A stretch of 64,000 nt of DNA from Kribbella sp. VKM Ac-2569 (GTDB lineage Bacteria; Actinomycetota; Actinomycetes; Propionibacteriales; Kribbellaceae). The stretch lies in assembly GCF_004216905.1 (NCBI RefSeq), contig NZ_SGXJ01000002.1:1364001-1428000 (forward strand), written 5' to 3'. The position numbers were made by a program, and so were the translations under genes. Shown here piece by piece: positions 43,357 to 52,274 of this stretch (positions are counted from its first letter, which is position 1; each line of letters starts with the position of its first letter). The notes below the pieces were generated by a model that did not search any database, was not told where the DNA came from, and worked only from the letters and a program-made list of their open reading frames with translations.

Positions 43357-45903
43357 TCACGTGTCCTGCAGACCGGTGGTGCCGGTCGTGCCGCCGGTGG
43401 TGAGGTCGGTGAGCTCCAGGTCGGAGGCCGTCGACTTCTGGTTACCGGTGAAGGTGAAGTACTCGGGCAGTCCGTCGCCGTCGACCGTGCCTTCCGGTGC
43501 CGCGTCGACCAGGACGATCTGGCCGGGACGCAGTTCCCCGAACAGGATCTTCTCGGCCAGGATGTCCTCGATGTCGCGCTGCAGTGCGCGACGGAGCGGA
43601 CGGGCACCCAGGACCGGGTCGAAACCACGCTTCGCGGCGAGTTCCTTCGCCGCCGCCGTGAGCTCGATGCCCATGTCCTTGTCCTTCAGCCGCTGCTCGA
43701 TCTGGGCCACCATCAGGTCCACGATCTTCACGATGTCTTCCATCGTGTGCTGGTGGAAGACCACGATCTCGTCGACGCGGTTCAGGAACTCGGGCCGGAA
43801 GTGCTGCTTCAGCTCCTCGGTGACCTTCGCCTTCATCTTCTCGTACGACGACGTGGTGTCGCTCGCCTGCGAGAAGCCCAGGCTCACCGCCTTGGCGATG
43901 TCCTTCGTGCCCAGGTTCGTGGTCATGATGATCACGGTGTTCTTGAAGTCGACCACGCGGCCCTGGGCGTCGGTCAGACGACCCTCGTCCAGGATCTGCA
44001 GCAGCGAGTTGAAGATGTCCGGGTGGGCCTTCTCCACCTCGTCGAACAGCACCACGCTGAACGGCTTGCGGCGTACCTTCTCGGTCAGCTGGCCACCCTC
44101 TTCGTAGCCGACGTACCCAGGAGGCGAACCGAACAGCCGGGAAGCGGTGTGCTTCTCCGAGTACTCCGACATGTCGAGGCTGATCAGCGCGTTCTCGTCG
44201 CCGAACAGGAACTCGGTCAGCGCCTTCGACAGCTCGGTCTTACCGACACCGGACGGGCCGGCGAAGATGAACGAGCCGCTCGGGCGGCGCGGGTCCTTCA
44301 GGCCGGCGCGCGTACGCCGGATCGAGCGGGACAGCGCCTTGACCGCGTCGGTCTGGCCGATGTAGCGCTTGGCCAGCTCCTTCTCCATGTCGAGCAGCCG
44401 CGAGGACTCCTCCTCGGTCAGCTTGAAGACCGGGATGCCGGTCGCGGTGCTGAGCACCTCGGCGATCAGCTCCTCGTCGACCTCGGCGACGACGTCCATG
44501 TCGCCGGCCTTCCACTGCTTCTCACGCTCGGCCTTCGCGTTGATCAGCTTCTTCTCGTCGTCCCGCAGCCGGGCGGCGCGCTCGAAGTCCTGCGCGTCGA
44601 TCGCCGATTCCTTCTCCCGGCGCACGGTGGCGATCTTCTCGTCGAACTCCCGCAGGTCCGGCGGAGCGGTCATCCGGCGGATCCGGAGCCGGGCGCCGGC
44701 CTCGTCGATGAGGTCGATCGCCTTGTCCGGCAGGAACCGGTCCGAGATGTACCGGTCGGCCATCTGCGCGGCGTTCACCAGCGCGGCGTCGGTGATGGTC
44801 ACTCGGTGGTGTGCCTCGTACCGGTCGCGGAGGCCCTTGAGGATCTCGATCGTGTGCGCGATCGAGGGCTCGGCCACCTGGATCGGCTGGAAGCGGCGCT
44901 CCAGCGCGGCGTCCTTCTCGACGTACTTGCGGTACTCGTCGAGAGTGGTGGCGCCGATCGTCTGCAGCTCACCGCGGGCCAGCATCGGCTTCAGGATGCT
45001 CGCCGCGTCGATCGCGCCCTCGGCCGCGCCGGCCCCGACGAGGGTGTGGATCTCGTCGATGAACAGCACGATGTCGCCGCGGGTGCGGATCTCCTTGAGC
45101 ACCTTCTTCAGGCGTTCCTCGAAATCACCGCGGTAGCGCGAACCGGCCACCAGGGCGCCCAGGTCGAGGGAGTAGATCTGCTTGTCCTTCAGCGTCTCCG
45201 GGACGTCACCACGGACGATCTGCTGGGCCAGACCTTCCACGATGGCGGTCTTACCGACGCCCGGCTCACCGATCAGGACAGGGTTGTTCTTGGTACGCCG
45301 GGACAGCACCTGCATGACCCGCTCGATCTCCATCTCGCGCCCGATCACCGGGTCGAGCTTCGCCTCACGAGCGGACTGGGTGTAGTTCCGGCCGAACTGG
45401 TCGAGCACCAGGGAGCTGCTGGGTGCACCCTCCGGAGCCGTGCCCTGCGGCGACGACTCCTTGCCCTGGTAACCGCTCAGCAGCTGGATGACCTGCTGCC
45501 GGACCTTGTTCAGGTCCGCACCGAGCTTGACCAGGACCTGCGCTGCGACACCCTCACCCTCGCGGATGAGGCCGAGCAGGATGTGCTCGGTGCCGATGTA
45601 GTTGTGGCCCAGTTGCAGGGCCTCGCGCAGGGAGAGCTCCAGCACCTTCTTGGCGCGGGGGGTGAACGGGATGTGCCCGCTCGGTGCCTGCTGCCCCTGG
45701 CCGATGATCTCCTCGACCTGGGAGCGGACGGCCTCGAGCGAGATACCCAGGCTCTCGAGAGCCTTGGCGGCGACCCCTTCACCCTCGTGGATCAGGCCGA
45801 GCAGGATGTGCTCGGTCCCGATGTAGTTGTGGCTGAGCATCCTGGCTTCTTCCTGTGCCAGGACGACTACCCGACGGGCGCGGTCCGTAAATCGTTCAAA
45901 CAT
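43357..45903 (-). CDS. clpC: ATP-dependent Clp protease ATP-binding subunit ClpC
   Basis: An 848-residue Hsp100 unfoldase that feeds ClpP. Two Clp_N repeats ([20 protein letters not shown] and [20 protein letters not shown]), AAA module 1 with Walker [10 protein letters not shown], a UVR-like middle segment ([19 protein letters not shown]), AAA module 2 with GPSGVGKTE and [13 protein letters not shown], and the D2-small domain. Essential in several actinobacteria. Start [10 protein letters not shown] at ATG 45903 follows the family N-terminus; GGAG is 10 nt upstream. Two ClgR-like boxes lie upstream. Confidence 0.98.
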   Translation of the reverse strand: MFERFTDRARRVVVLAQEEARMLSHNYIGTEHILLGLIHEGEGVAAKALESLGISLEAVRSQVEEIIGQGQQAPSGHIPFTPRAKKVLELSLREALQLGHNYIGTEHILLGLIREGEGVAAQVLVKLGADLNKVRQQVIQLLSGYQGKESSPQGTAPEGAPSSSLVLDQFGRNYTQSAREAKLDPVIGREMEIERVMQVLSRRTKNNPVLIGEPGVGKTAIVEGLAQQIVRGDVPETLKDKQIYSLDLGALVAGSRYRGDFEERLKKVLKEIRTRGDIVLFIDEIHTLVGAGAAEGAIDAASILKPMLARGELQTIGATTLDEYRKYVEKDAALERRFQPIQVAEPSIAHTIEILKGLRDRYEAHHRVTITDAALVNAAQMADRYISDRFLPDKAIDLIDEAGARLRIRRMTAPPDLREFDEKIATVRREKESAIDAQDFERAARLRDDEKKLINAKAEREKQWKAGDMDVVAEVDEELIAEVLSTATGIPVFKLTEEESSRLLDMEKELAKRYIGQTDAVKALSRSIRRTRAGLKDPRRPSGSFIFAGPSGVGKTELSKALTEFLFGDENALISLDMSEYSEKHTASRLFGSPPGYVGYEEGGQLTEKVRRKPFSVVLFDEVEKAHPDIFNSLLQILDEGRLTDAQGRVVDFKNTVIIMTTNLGTKDIAKAVSLGFSQASDTTSSYEKMKAKVTEELKQHFRPEFLNRVDEIVVFHQHTMEDIVKIVDLMVAQIEQRLKDKDMGIELTAAAKELAAKRGFDPVLGARPLRRALQRDIEDILAEKILFGELRPGQIVLVDAAPEGTVDGDGLPEYFTFTGNQKSTASDLELTDLTTGGTTGTTGLQDT

Positions 45904-45989
45904 CGCCAAAGCGCTCCTTGCCTCAGAGGAGTCGGACGTGCCGTGTTGGCCGACCCCCGTACATGCATGCTAGTCCCCGGTGCCGACAG

Positions 45990-46006
45990 GCTCGCTCTCG
46001 GCGAAC
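45990..46006. promoter_or_regulatory. ClgR-like box 1 upstream of clpC
   Basis: CTCGC-TCTCG-GCGAAC: CGC-N5-GCG core matching the actinobacterial ClgR pattern, 90 nt from the clpC start. The central A of the consensus is not met. Confidence 0.45.
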
Positions 46007-46047
46007 ACCCGATCACGAGTCCATCGGCCGTCTGGGCGGCATCACAA

Positions 46048-46080
46048 GGGAACAACCGCACTGGTAACCAGCGTGTTCCC
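46048..46080. repeat. Nested palindrome in clpC upstream region
   Basis: GGGAACA (46048-46054) and TGTTCCC (46074-46080) enclose CTGG-TAA-CCAG (46061-46071). It could be an operator or a hairpin in the clpC 5' untranslated region, depending on the start site. Confidence 0.4.
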
Positions 46081-46102
46081 GGTTCACCGCGATCCGACAG
46101 CG

Positions 46103-46120
46103 TGTTCGCCACCAGCGAAT
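46103..46120. promoter_or_regulatory. ClgR-like box 2 upstream of clpC
   Basis: GTTCGC-CACCA-GCGAAT has a perfect TTCGC-N5-GCGAA palindrome. ClgR activates clp genes in several actinobacteria via a CGC-N5-GCG core of this kind. Distance to the clpC start is about 200 nt. Confidence 0.55.
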
Positions 46121-46196
46121 TCCCAGAACTGCCTGCCCGGTCAGCCATCAGACCCGACACGCCGTGTCCCACTCTGTGAAACAACCGGAATGCGGA

Positions 46197-46228
46197 CGGT
46201 CCCGGCACCCAATCGGGTGCCGGGACCG
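46197..46228. terminator. lsr2 terminator
   Basis: Perfect 14-bp stem CGGTCCCGGCACCC (46197-46210) and GGGTGCCGGGACCG (46215-46228) with an AATC loop, 12 nt after the lsr2 stop on the minus strand. Confidence 0.88.
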
Positions 46229-46240
46229 CGACAGCTGAAA

Positions 46241-46570
46241 TTACTTCGCGTCGTTGTACGCCGCACGCACCTCGGCGGAGATCCGGCCGCGCTCGCTGAC
46301 CTCGTAGCCGTTCTCCTTGGCCCAGGCCCGGATGTCCGCGGAGTCCGAGGCCGACCGGCCGCGGCCGCGCGCCCGGCCCGCCGCACCCCGGCGGCCGGCC
46401 ACCCGGCGTCCCGAGCCGACATACGCGGCGAGGGCGTCGCGCAGTTTCGCGGCGTTCTTCTTGGACAGGTCGATCTCGTACGTCGTTCCGTCCAGCCCGA
46501 AAGTGACGGTCTCGTCGGCCTTACCGCCGTCGAGATCGTCCTCGAGAACCACCTGCACCCTTTGCGCCAT
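46241..46570 (-). CDS. lsr2: Lsr2 nucleoid-associated protein
   Basis: A 109-residue xenogeneic silencer that bridges AT-rich DNA. The N-terminal dimerisation domain reads MAQRVQVVLEDDLDGGKADE through TYEIDLSKKNAAKLRDAL; a basic linker (GRRVAGRRGAAGRARGRGR) precedes the DNA-binding domain IRAWAKENGYEVSERGRISA with its RGR AT-hook-like motif. Normal family length. ATG 46570 has GGAAAGG upstream. Same clpC-lsr2-lysS order as mycobacteria. Confidence 0.97.
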   Translation of the reverse strand: MAQRVQVVLEDDLDGGKADETVTFGLDGTTYEIDLSKKNAAKLRDALAAYVGSGRRVAGRRGAAGRARGRGRSASDSADIRAWAKENGYEVSERGRISAEVRAAYNDAK

Positions 46571-46624
46571 CGATGACAACCTTTCCGCGCCCGCCATCGG
46601 GCACAATCCCCCTGCTGAATTGTT

Positions 46625-46657
46625 AGCACCTGATTTGTACCGCACAAACCAGGTGCT
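46625..46657. repeat. Inverted repeat between lysS and lsr2
   Basis: AGCACCTGATTTGT (46625-46638) and ACAAACCAGGTGCT (46644-46657) are complementary at 13 of 14 positions around a 5-nt centre. The 217-nt gap is AT-richer than its surroundings. It could terminate lysS or serve as an operator for lsr2. Confidence 0.5.
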
Positions 46658-46787
46658 TGTCATTCATCGACGCTGTGCAGTCATGGTGACCTTGAGTATT
46701 CATCCGGTTCGAACCGGCCCGTCCGGAATGAATTCGGCCCCTGGATTTGCGAAGGCCGTCAGTTGTGCTATGCAACGACCTGGAAAA

Positions 46788-48308
46788 TCACTCCGGACGA
46801 AGCAACGGGAACAGAATCGTCTCCCGGATACCGGTCCCGGTGAGCAACATCACCAAGCGGTCCAGGCCCATCCCCATCCCGCCGGCCGGCGGCATCCCGA
46901 ATTCCATCGCGCGCAGGAAGTCCTCGTCGAGATCCATCGCCTCCGGATCGCCCGCGGCGGCCAGCAACGACTGCTCCACCAGGCGATCGCGCTGGATCAC
47001 CGGGTCGTTCAGCTCCGAGTACGCAGTTCCGAGCTCGACGCCGTTGAAGATCAGATCCCAGGCCTCGACCAGCCCCGGAATTTCCCGGTGCGGCTTCGCC
47101 AGCGGTCGTGCCGACTCCGGATAGTCGCGGACAAAGGTGGGCTGGATCAGCGTGTGCTCGCAGAGCTTCTCGAACAAGTCGACGGCGATCTCGCCCGCAT
47201 TCCGGCCCGGCTGCAACTCGACGTCGTGCTGCTCGGCCAACTTGGTCAGGCCGGCCACGTCGGTGGTCGCGTCGACACTCTCCCCGACCGCTTCCGAGAG
47301 CAGCCCGAAAAGCGTCGCATGCCGGAACGGCTGCTCGACGTCGATGGTCGAACCGTCGCGCCCGGTGATCGTCGTACGACCGATCGCACGGCCCGCGTTC
47401 CGGATCAGCTCCTGGATCAGCTCGGCCATCGTGTCGTAATCGCCGTACGCCTCGTACGCCTCGATCATCGAGAATTCCGCCGAGTGGGTGGAGTCCAGCC
47501 CCTCGTTACGGAACGTCCGGCCGATCTCGTAGACCCTGTCGACGCCGCCGATCATCGCGCGCTTGAGATCGAGCTCGAGCGCGATCCGGAGCTTCATCTC
47601 CTGGTCGAACGCGTTCAGGTGGGTCGAGAACGGCCGGGCCGCGGCGCCGCCGTTGGTCAGCTGCAGCACCGGCGTCTCGACCTCGACGAAGCCGTGACCG
47701 TCGTACGTCGCGCGCAGCGCCTTGAGGACGGCTGCCTTCGCGCGGACCATCTCGCGCGCCTCGGGACGCACGATCAGGTCGACGTACCGCATCCGGACCC
47801 GCGCCTCTTCGCTGAGCGGCTTGTGCTCGTTCGGGAGCGGGCGGAGCGTCTTCGCGGCCATCTGCCACGCGGTCGCCTGCACGGACAGCTCACCGCGCCG
47901 GCTGGTGATCACCTCGCCCTGGACGGACAGCAGGTCGCCGATGTCGACGAGCTGCTTGAACCGGGCCAGCTCCTCCTCGCCGAGGTCGGCGAGCGAGAAC
48001 ATCACCTGCAGCTCGGTCCCGTCCCCCTCGCGGAGCCGGACGAAGCAGAGCTTGCCGGTGTTCCGCAGGAAGATCACCCGGCCGGCCACCGAGACCTGCT
48101 CGCCGGTCCGGGTGTCGGGCTCCAGGTCCTGGGCGTCGTACTTCGCCCGCAGGTCCTTGAGCAGGTGCGTCCGGGCCACCGAGATCGGGTACGGCGGCAC
48201 TCCTTCCGCCAGCAGGCGGTCACGCTTCTCCCGGCGAACCCGCATCTGCTCGGGCAGGTCGTCCTGCCCGCTGTCGGGGTTCACCGGGTCCACGTGTGCG
48301 TCAGTCAT
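46788..48308 (-). CDS. lysS: Lysyl-tRNA synthetase, class II
   Basis: A 506-residue class IIb synthetase. OB-fold anticodon domain at the N-terminus (VSVAGRVIFLRNTGKLCFVR), motif 2 GRTFRNEGLDSTHSAEFSM, motif 3 GGMGMGLDRLVMLLTG. It charges tRNA-Lys. It lacks the membrane MprF-like domain of LysX. ATG 48308 is preferred over TTG 48314; no strong ribosome-binding site. The MFS gene ends 9 nt upstream. Confidence 0.97.
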   Translation of the reverse strand: MTDAHVDPVNPDSGQDDLPEQMRVRREKRDRLLAEGVPPYPISVARTHLLKDLRAKYDAQDLEPDTRTGEQVSVAGRVIFLRNTGKLCFVRLREGDGTELQVMFSLADLGEEELARFKQLVDIGDLLSVQGEVITSRRGELSVQATAWQMAAKTLRPLPNEHKPLSEEARVRMRYVDLIVRPEAREMVRAKAAVLKALRATYDGHGFVEVETPVLQLTNGGAAARPFSTHLNAFDQEMKLRIALELDLKRAMIGGVDRVYEIGRTFRNEGLDSTHSAEFSMIEAYEAYGDYDTMAELIQELIRNAGRAIGRTTITGRDGSTIDVEQPFRHATLFGLLSEAVGESVDATTDVAGLTKLAEQHDVELQPGRNAGEIAVDLFEKLCEHTLIQPTFVRDYPESARPLAKPHREIPGLVEAWDLIFNGVELGTAYSELNDPVIQRDRLVEQSLLAAAGDPEAMDLDEDFLRAMEFGMPPAGGMGMGLDRLVMLLTGTGIRETILFPLLRPE

Positions 48309-48317
48309 GCCCAAAGG

Positions 48318-49541
48318 CTAGTGACTGAGTGCCTCCAGCTCCGAATCCTTTGATTCGTCCTTGCTCCGGGCGACCAGGGCGCCGACGATCGCGGCGGCCA
48401 CGACGCACGCCACTCCGCAGGTCACGAACGTCCCGCGCGGGCCGAGCAGAGCACCGGCCAGACCGCCCAGCAGCATCGCGAGAATGCTGAACGAGCGGAC
48501 CGTGCCGTTCAGGGCCGCGATCACCCGGCCACGGACGGCCTCGGCGGACCTGGTCACTACCAGTGCGCTCGTCGCAGCGTTCAGCATCCCGCTTCCGACG
48601 CCGATCGTGGTGGCCCCGATCAGCAGGGTCACGAGATTCCCCGCCAGGCCCATCAGCACACTTGATCCGCCGATTGCCGCCATTCCCACGACGACGCCCA
48701 CCGCCCGAGCCCGGTCGCCGTTCAGCCGGCCGCTGTACCAGGCGCCGAAGATCGCCCCGGCCCCGGTCGCCGCTCCCGCTGCGCCGTACAGAGCAGGTCC
48801 GAGGCCGAGCTCGCCGGTGATCAGGAAGACCTCCACGACGTTGACCGCCTCGCCCGCGACCACGAACATCCACAGCGCCGGGACCAGGATCTTCAGGATG
48901 TCGTCGCCGAAGATGGAGCGCAGTCCCGCCGAGACTCCGCCGCGCTCGCGAGCGGCGCCGGGCTCCGGCCGGCGGCGAGTGCGGACCAGTTGCGCGATGA
49001 CCACCAGAGCGAGGAAGGTCGCGGCGTCGACGAGCAGGGCGCCACGGCTGCCGACCCAACCGACCAGCACACCACCGGCCGCCGAGCCCGCCAGTGTCGC
49101 GACCCCGATCAGCGCCTGGCTGGTCCCGGTGGTGCGACCAACGAGTTCCTCGCCGACGATCCGCGGGATCAGGGCTCCCCATGCCGGGCCGGCAACAGCC
49201 TGGCCGATCTGAAGCACGCACACCAGCGCCAGCGTGTTGACCAGGTCGTGCACGAACGCCAGCCCGATGCCGGCGACGACCTGCAGCAGCCCTGACCAGA
49301 CCAGGACCGTGCGCGAGTCGAACCCGTCCACGATCCGCCCCGCGAACGGGATCATCACCACGGTCGGTACGGCGAACGCGAGCAGCAATGCCGTGACAGC
49401 CGCCGGCCCGTGACCGTCGGAGACCCGCAGCATCAGCGCGATCATCGCGATCGAGTCGCCCGCGTACGACAGCGCGCGGGCGGGCAGCACCAGCCGGATG
49501 TCCCGGGACGACCAGATCGAGGTCTGAAGTGTTTGCTTCAT
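48318..49541 (-). CDS. MFS transporter of the DHA3 type
   Basis: A 407-residue transporter with 12 likely helices, resembling DHA3/enterobactin-exporter-like MFS proteins (SYAGDSIAMIALMLRVSDG, FAGRIVDGFDSRTVLVWSG, PAWGALIPRIVGEELVGRTT). Substrate unknown. ATG 49541 lies within a 38-bp palindromic operator shared with the divergent ArsR-like gene, so repression by that protein is the natural inference. Confidence 0.88.
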   Translation of the reverse strand: MKQTLQTSIWSSRDIRLVLPARALSYAGDSIAMIALMLRVSDGHGPAAVTALLLAFAVPTVVMIPFAGRIVDGFDSRTVLVWSGLLQVVAGIGLAFVHDLVNTLALVCVLQIGQAVAGPAWGALIPRIVGEELVGRTTGTSQALIGVATLAGSAAGGVLVGWVGSRGALLVDAATFLALVVIAQLVRTRRRPEPGAARERGGVSAGLRSIFGDDILKILVPALWMFVVAGEAVNVVEVFLITGELGLGPALYGAAGAATGAGAIFGAWYSGRLNGDRARAVGVVVGMAAIGGSSVLMGLAGNLVTLLIGATTIGVGSGMLNAATSALVVTRSAEAVRGRVIAALNGTVRSFSILAMLLGGLAGALLGPRGTFVTCGVACVVAAAIVGALVARSKDESKDSELEALSH

Positions 49542-49562
49542 AGTTGTGAAGTAAACACTTCA
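49525..49562. promoter_or_regulatory. 38-bp operator between MFS and ArsR-like genes
   Basis: TGAAGTGTTT-G-CTTCA (49525-49540), a 6-nt centre, then TGAAG-T-AAACACTTCA (49547-49562). The two halves are perfect inverted copies apart from the single odd base in each. The MFS start codon (49541-49539) is inside. The length suggests two dimers or a large footprint. Confidence 0.72.
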
Positions 49563-49599
49563 GACTTTGCGGCGTCAAGCGGTTCGCTACGCTGACCTC

Positions 49600-50166
49600 G
49601 TGGCGAAGAAGAAGCGGCTGGTGATCACGGACCCGAAGGCGATCCGCGCCCTCGCGCACCCGGCCCGGCAGCGGGTCATCGACGAGCTGTTCAACGGCAA
49701 GGTGCTGACCGCGACCGAGTGCGCGGAGCTCGCCGGGCTGACGCCGTCCGCGATGAGCTACCACCTGCGCGCGCTGGAGAAGTGGGGCATCATCCAGCGC
49801 GCCGACGAATCCGCCGACGGCCGCGAGCGGCCCTGGCAGGCACCGGCCGCCAGCCTGGTGATCTCGTCGCAGTCCACCGGCGCCGGGCGGCTGGCGAGCC
49901 AGGCGATGATCAAGACCGCGATGGACGCGGTCCTCGACCAGTTCGTGGACATGGATGCGGACGATCCCTGGGACGGCGTCAGCTCGATGAGCCGGTCCCG
50001 GTTGTGGCTGACCCGTGACGAGGCGGAGCAGTTCAACCAGGACCTGATCGACCTGGTCGACCGCTACAAGAAGACCCGGACGGCCGCGAGTCATCCGGCC
50101 GGAACGCGTGAGGTGACGTCGCTGATAGCCGTCGTACCGACCGGGGATCCGCCGAAGGACAGCTGA
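49600..50166 (+). CDS. ArsR-type winged-helix transcriptional regulator
   Basis: A 188-residue regulator. KAIRALAHPARQRVIDELFN and AELAGLTPSAMSYHLRALEK form the ArsR/HTH_20 winged helix; the C-terminal 90 residues are a helical extension (DAVLDQFVDMDADDPWDGVS) found in the larger members. GTG 49600 gives the conserved start VAKKKRLVITDPKAI. Divergent from the MFS gene across a palindromic operator. Confidence 0.88.
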   Translation: MAKKKRLVITDPKAIRALAHPARQRVIDELFNGKVLTATECAELAGLTPSAMSYHLRALEKWGIIQRADESADGRERPWQAPAASLVISSQSTGAGRLASQAMIKTAMDAVLDQFVDMDADDPWDGVSSMSRSRLWLTRDEAEQFNQDLIDLVDRYKKTRTAASHPAGTREVTSLIAVVPTGDPPKDS

Positions 50167-50240
50167 ACCGTTAGCTACGGATCCGCGGATCTCGGAGTAC
50201 CGTCGAATGAAGAGGTACTTTCCGCCGTCGGGTGGTCGCC

Positions 50241-50687
50241 ATGCAGTCCTGGATCCTGTGGTTGATCGTCGCCGCCGTCCTCGGCACGGCCGAGTTGATG
50301 ACAGCGACCTTGGACCTGCTCCTGCTCGCCGTCGCCGCGCTCGCCGCGGCCGGGATCGGCGCGCTGGGACTCGGCATCGCCTTCCAGGTGCTGGCCTTCG
50401 CGATCACCGCCGCGACCATGGTCACGCTGGTCCGTCCGGTCGCGCGCCGGCATCTGACCGGGCACCCGAAGCTGCGGACCGGTGTCGCCGCGCTGATCGG
50501 CCGCGAGGCCGTCGTACTCGCGCCGTGTGACCGGGACGACGGCCGGGTCCGGATCGGCGGCGAGGAGTGGAGCGCCCGCTCCTACGACCCGCACCTGCAC
50601 ATCCCCGCGGGCACCCGCGTCGACGTGTTCGCCATCGAGGGGGCTACCGCCCTCGTCCATCCTCAGGAGGAACCATGGCCGGACTGA
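50241..50687 (+). CDS. NfeD-like membrane protein
   Basis: A 148-residue short NfeD protein: three helices (SWILWLIVAAVLGTAELMTA, LLLLAVAALAAAGIGAL, LAFAITAATMVTLV) and a C-terminal OB-fold (AALIGREAVVLAPC ... GGEEWSARS ... GTRVDVFAIEGATALVHP). NfeD proteins partner SPFH proteins, and the next gene encodes one with a 13-nt overlap. ATG 50241 preferred; GTG 50232 is in frame. Confidence 0.88.
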   Translation: MQSWILWLIVAAVLGTAELMTATLDLLLLAVAALAAAGIGALGLGIAFQVLAFAITAATMVTLVRPVARRHLTGHPKLRTGVAALIGREAVVLAPCDRDDGRVRIGGEEWSARSYDPHLHIPAGTRVDVFAIEGATALVHPQEEPWPD

Positions 50688-51562
50688 TCATCGGAATCGT
50701 CGTCGCGCTGCTCGCTGTCGTGCTGGTACTGCGGACCGTGCGGATCGTGCCGCAGGCGCGGGCGGTCAACGTCGAACGCCTCGGCCGGTACCTGCGCACC
50801 CTCGAGCCCGGCCTGAACGTCCTGATCCCGTTCATCGACCGGCCCCGGCAGCTGATCGACCTGCGCGAGCAGGTGGTCTCGTTCGAGCCGAACTCGGTGA
50901 TCACCGAGGACAACCTGGTCGTCCACATCGACACGGTGCTGTACTTCCAGGTCACCGATCCGCGGGCGGCGGCGTACGAGATCTTCAACTACATCCAGGC
51001 GATCGAGCAGCTGACCGTCACGACGCTGCGCAACGTCATCGGTGCGCTGGACCTGGAGAAGACGCTGACCTCGCGCGAGCACATCAACTCGATCCTGCGC
51101 GGCGTCCTCGACGAGGCCTCCGGCAAGTGGGGCATCCGGGTGAACCGGGTCGAGCTCAAGGCGATCGAGCCGCCGGCGTCGATCAAGGAGTCGATGGAGA
51201 AGCAGATGCGGGCCGAGCGGGAGAAGCGGGCCGCGATCCTGAACGCCGAGGGCGTCCGGCAGTCCCGGATCCTGACCGCGGAAGGCGACCGGCAGGCCGC
51301 GATTCTGCGCGCCGAGGGTCAGGCGAAGGCGATCGACACCGTGTTCGAGGCCATCCACCGCAACGACCCGGACCCGAAGCTGCTCGCGTACCAGTACCTG
51401 CAGATGCTCCCCGAACTGGCCAAGGGACCCGGCAACACCTTCTGGGTCATCCCGTCCGAGGTCACCACCGCACTGCAGAACGTCACCAAGGCGTTCAGCG
51501 GCGAGACAACCCCGAAGATCCCCTCGGAGAACGGCCACAACCCTGAACTTCCCCGGACTTAG
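50675..51562 (+). CDS. SPFH/band 7 (stomatin-like) membrane protein
   Basis: A 295-residue stomatin/flotillin-type protein. One N-terminal helix (GLIIGIVVALLAVVLVL), SPFH domain (RAVNVERLGRYLRTLEPGLN ... DLREQVVSFEPNSVITEDNL), and a helical C-terminus with EKQMRAEREKRAAILNAEGV. Forms oligomeric membrane microdomain scaffolds with NfeD. AGGAGG lies 4 nt before ATG 50675. Confidence 0.93.
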   Translation: MAGLIIGIVVALLAVVLVLRTVRIVPQARAVNVERLGRYLRTLEPGLNVLIPFIDRPRQLIDLREQVVSFEPNSVITEDNLVVHIDTVLYFQVTDPRAAAYEIFNYIQAIEQLTVTTLRNVIGALDLEKTLTSREHINSILRGVLDEASGKWGIRVNRVELKAIEPPASIKESMEKQMRAEREKRAAILNAEGVRQSRILTAEGDRQAAILRAEGQAKAIDTVFEAIHRNDPDPKLLAYQYLQMLPELAKGPGNTFWVIPSEVTTALQNVTKAFSGETTPKIPSENGHNPELPRT

Positions 51563-51608
51563 TTGCCCGGTCACCAAATCGGTTGTCTGACGATGTCACT
51601 ATGGGTGC

Positions 51609-52274
51609 ATGGGGGAACCTCTACTCGCCCAGGCGATCGCCATTCCTACCGGGGTGGCCGTGCTGGCGTATCTGGTGGTCGGACTTGTCATCGGCGTGGA
51701 GAGCATGGGCGTACCGCTGCCCGGTGAGACCACGCTCATCGCGGCCGCGCTGCTCGCGTCGCAGCAGCATCATCTGAAGATCGAGTTCGTGATCCTGGCC
51801 GCCGCCGCGGGCGCGATCATCGGCGACTCGATCGGGTACTTCATCGGCCGCAAGGCCGGCCGCCGGCTCTTCGAACGGCTGGGGAAACGGTTCCATCACT
51901 TCTCCGAGGACCGGATCGTCCGGGCCGAGAAGTACTTCCACAAGTACGGCGTCTGGACGGTGTTCTTCGGCCGCTTCGTCGCGCTGCTGCGGATCTTCGC
52001 GGGCCCGATGGCCGGCATGCTGCGGATGCACTACCCGCGCTTCCTGGTCGCGAACGCCGCCGGCGGCATCGCCTGGGCGACCACGATCGGTGTCGTCGCG
52101 TACAAGATCGGCGACAACGCCGACAAGATCTTCGGCCGGGTGTCGGTCGTCGCGCTGATCGCCGTCGCGGTCCTGGTGGTCGCGCTGTACGTCGTACACA
52201 AGGTCCGCAAGCGTCGCCGCGAGCAGGCCGAGCCGGTTCTCGAGGCGGCGGCGACCGGGTCAGCGGACGTGTAG
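51609..52274 (+). CDS. DedA family membrane protein
   Basis: A 221-residue DedA/VTT-domain protein. GVPLPGETTLIAAALLAS is the re-entrant motif with the key Glu, and GDSIGYFIGRKAGRR, VFFGRFVALLRIFAGPMAGM and ANAAGGIAW follow in family order. DedA proteins act in lipid carrier flipping and envelope homeostasis. ATG 51609. Its 3' end overlaps the convergent lipoprotein gene by 15 nt. Confidence 0.93.
   Translation: MGEPLLAQAIAIPTGVAVLAYLVVGLVIGVESMGVPLPGETTLIAAALLASQQHHLKIEFVILAAAAGAIIGDSIGYFIGRKAGRRLFERLGKRFHHFSEDRIVRAEKYFHKYGVWTVFFGRFVALLRIFAGPMAGMLRMHYPRFLVANAAGGIAWATTIGVVAYKIGDNADKIFGRVSVVALIAVAVLVVALYVVHKVRKRRREQAEPVLEAAATGSADV

Noticed and set aside
43342..46179. 945-codon plus-strand frame opposite clpC
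   Set aside because: It is the antisense shadow of clpC; high-GC codon bias keeps such frames open. No domain seen.
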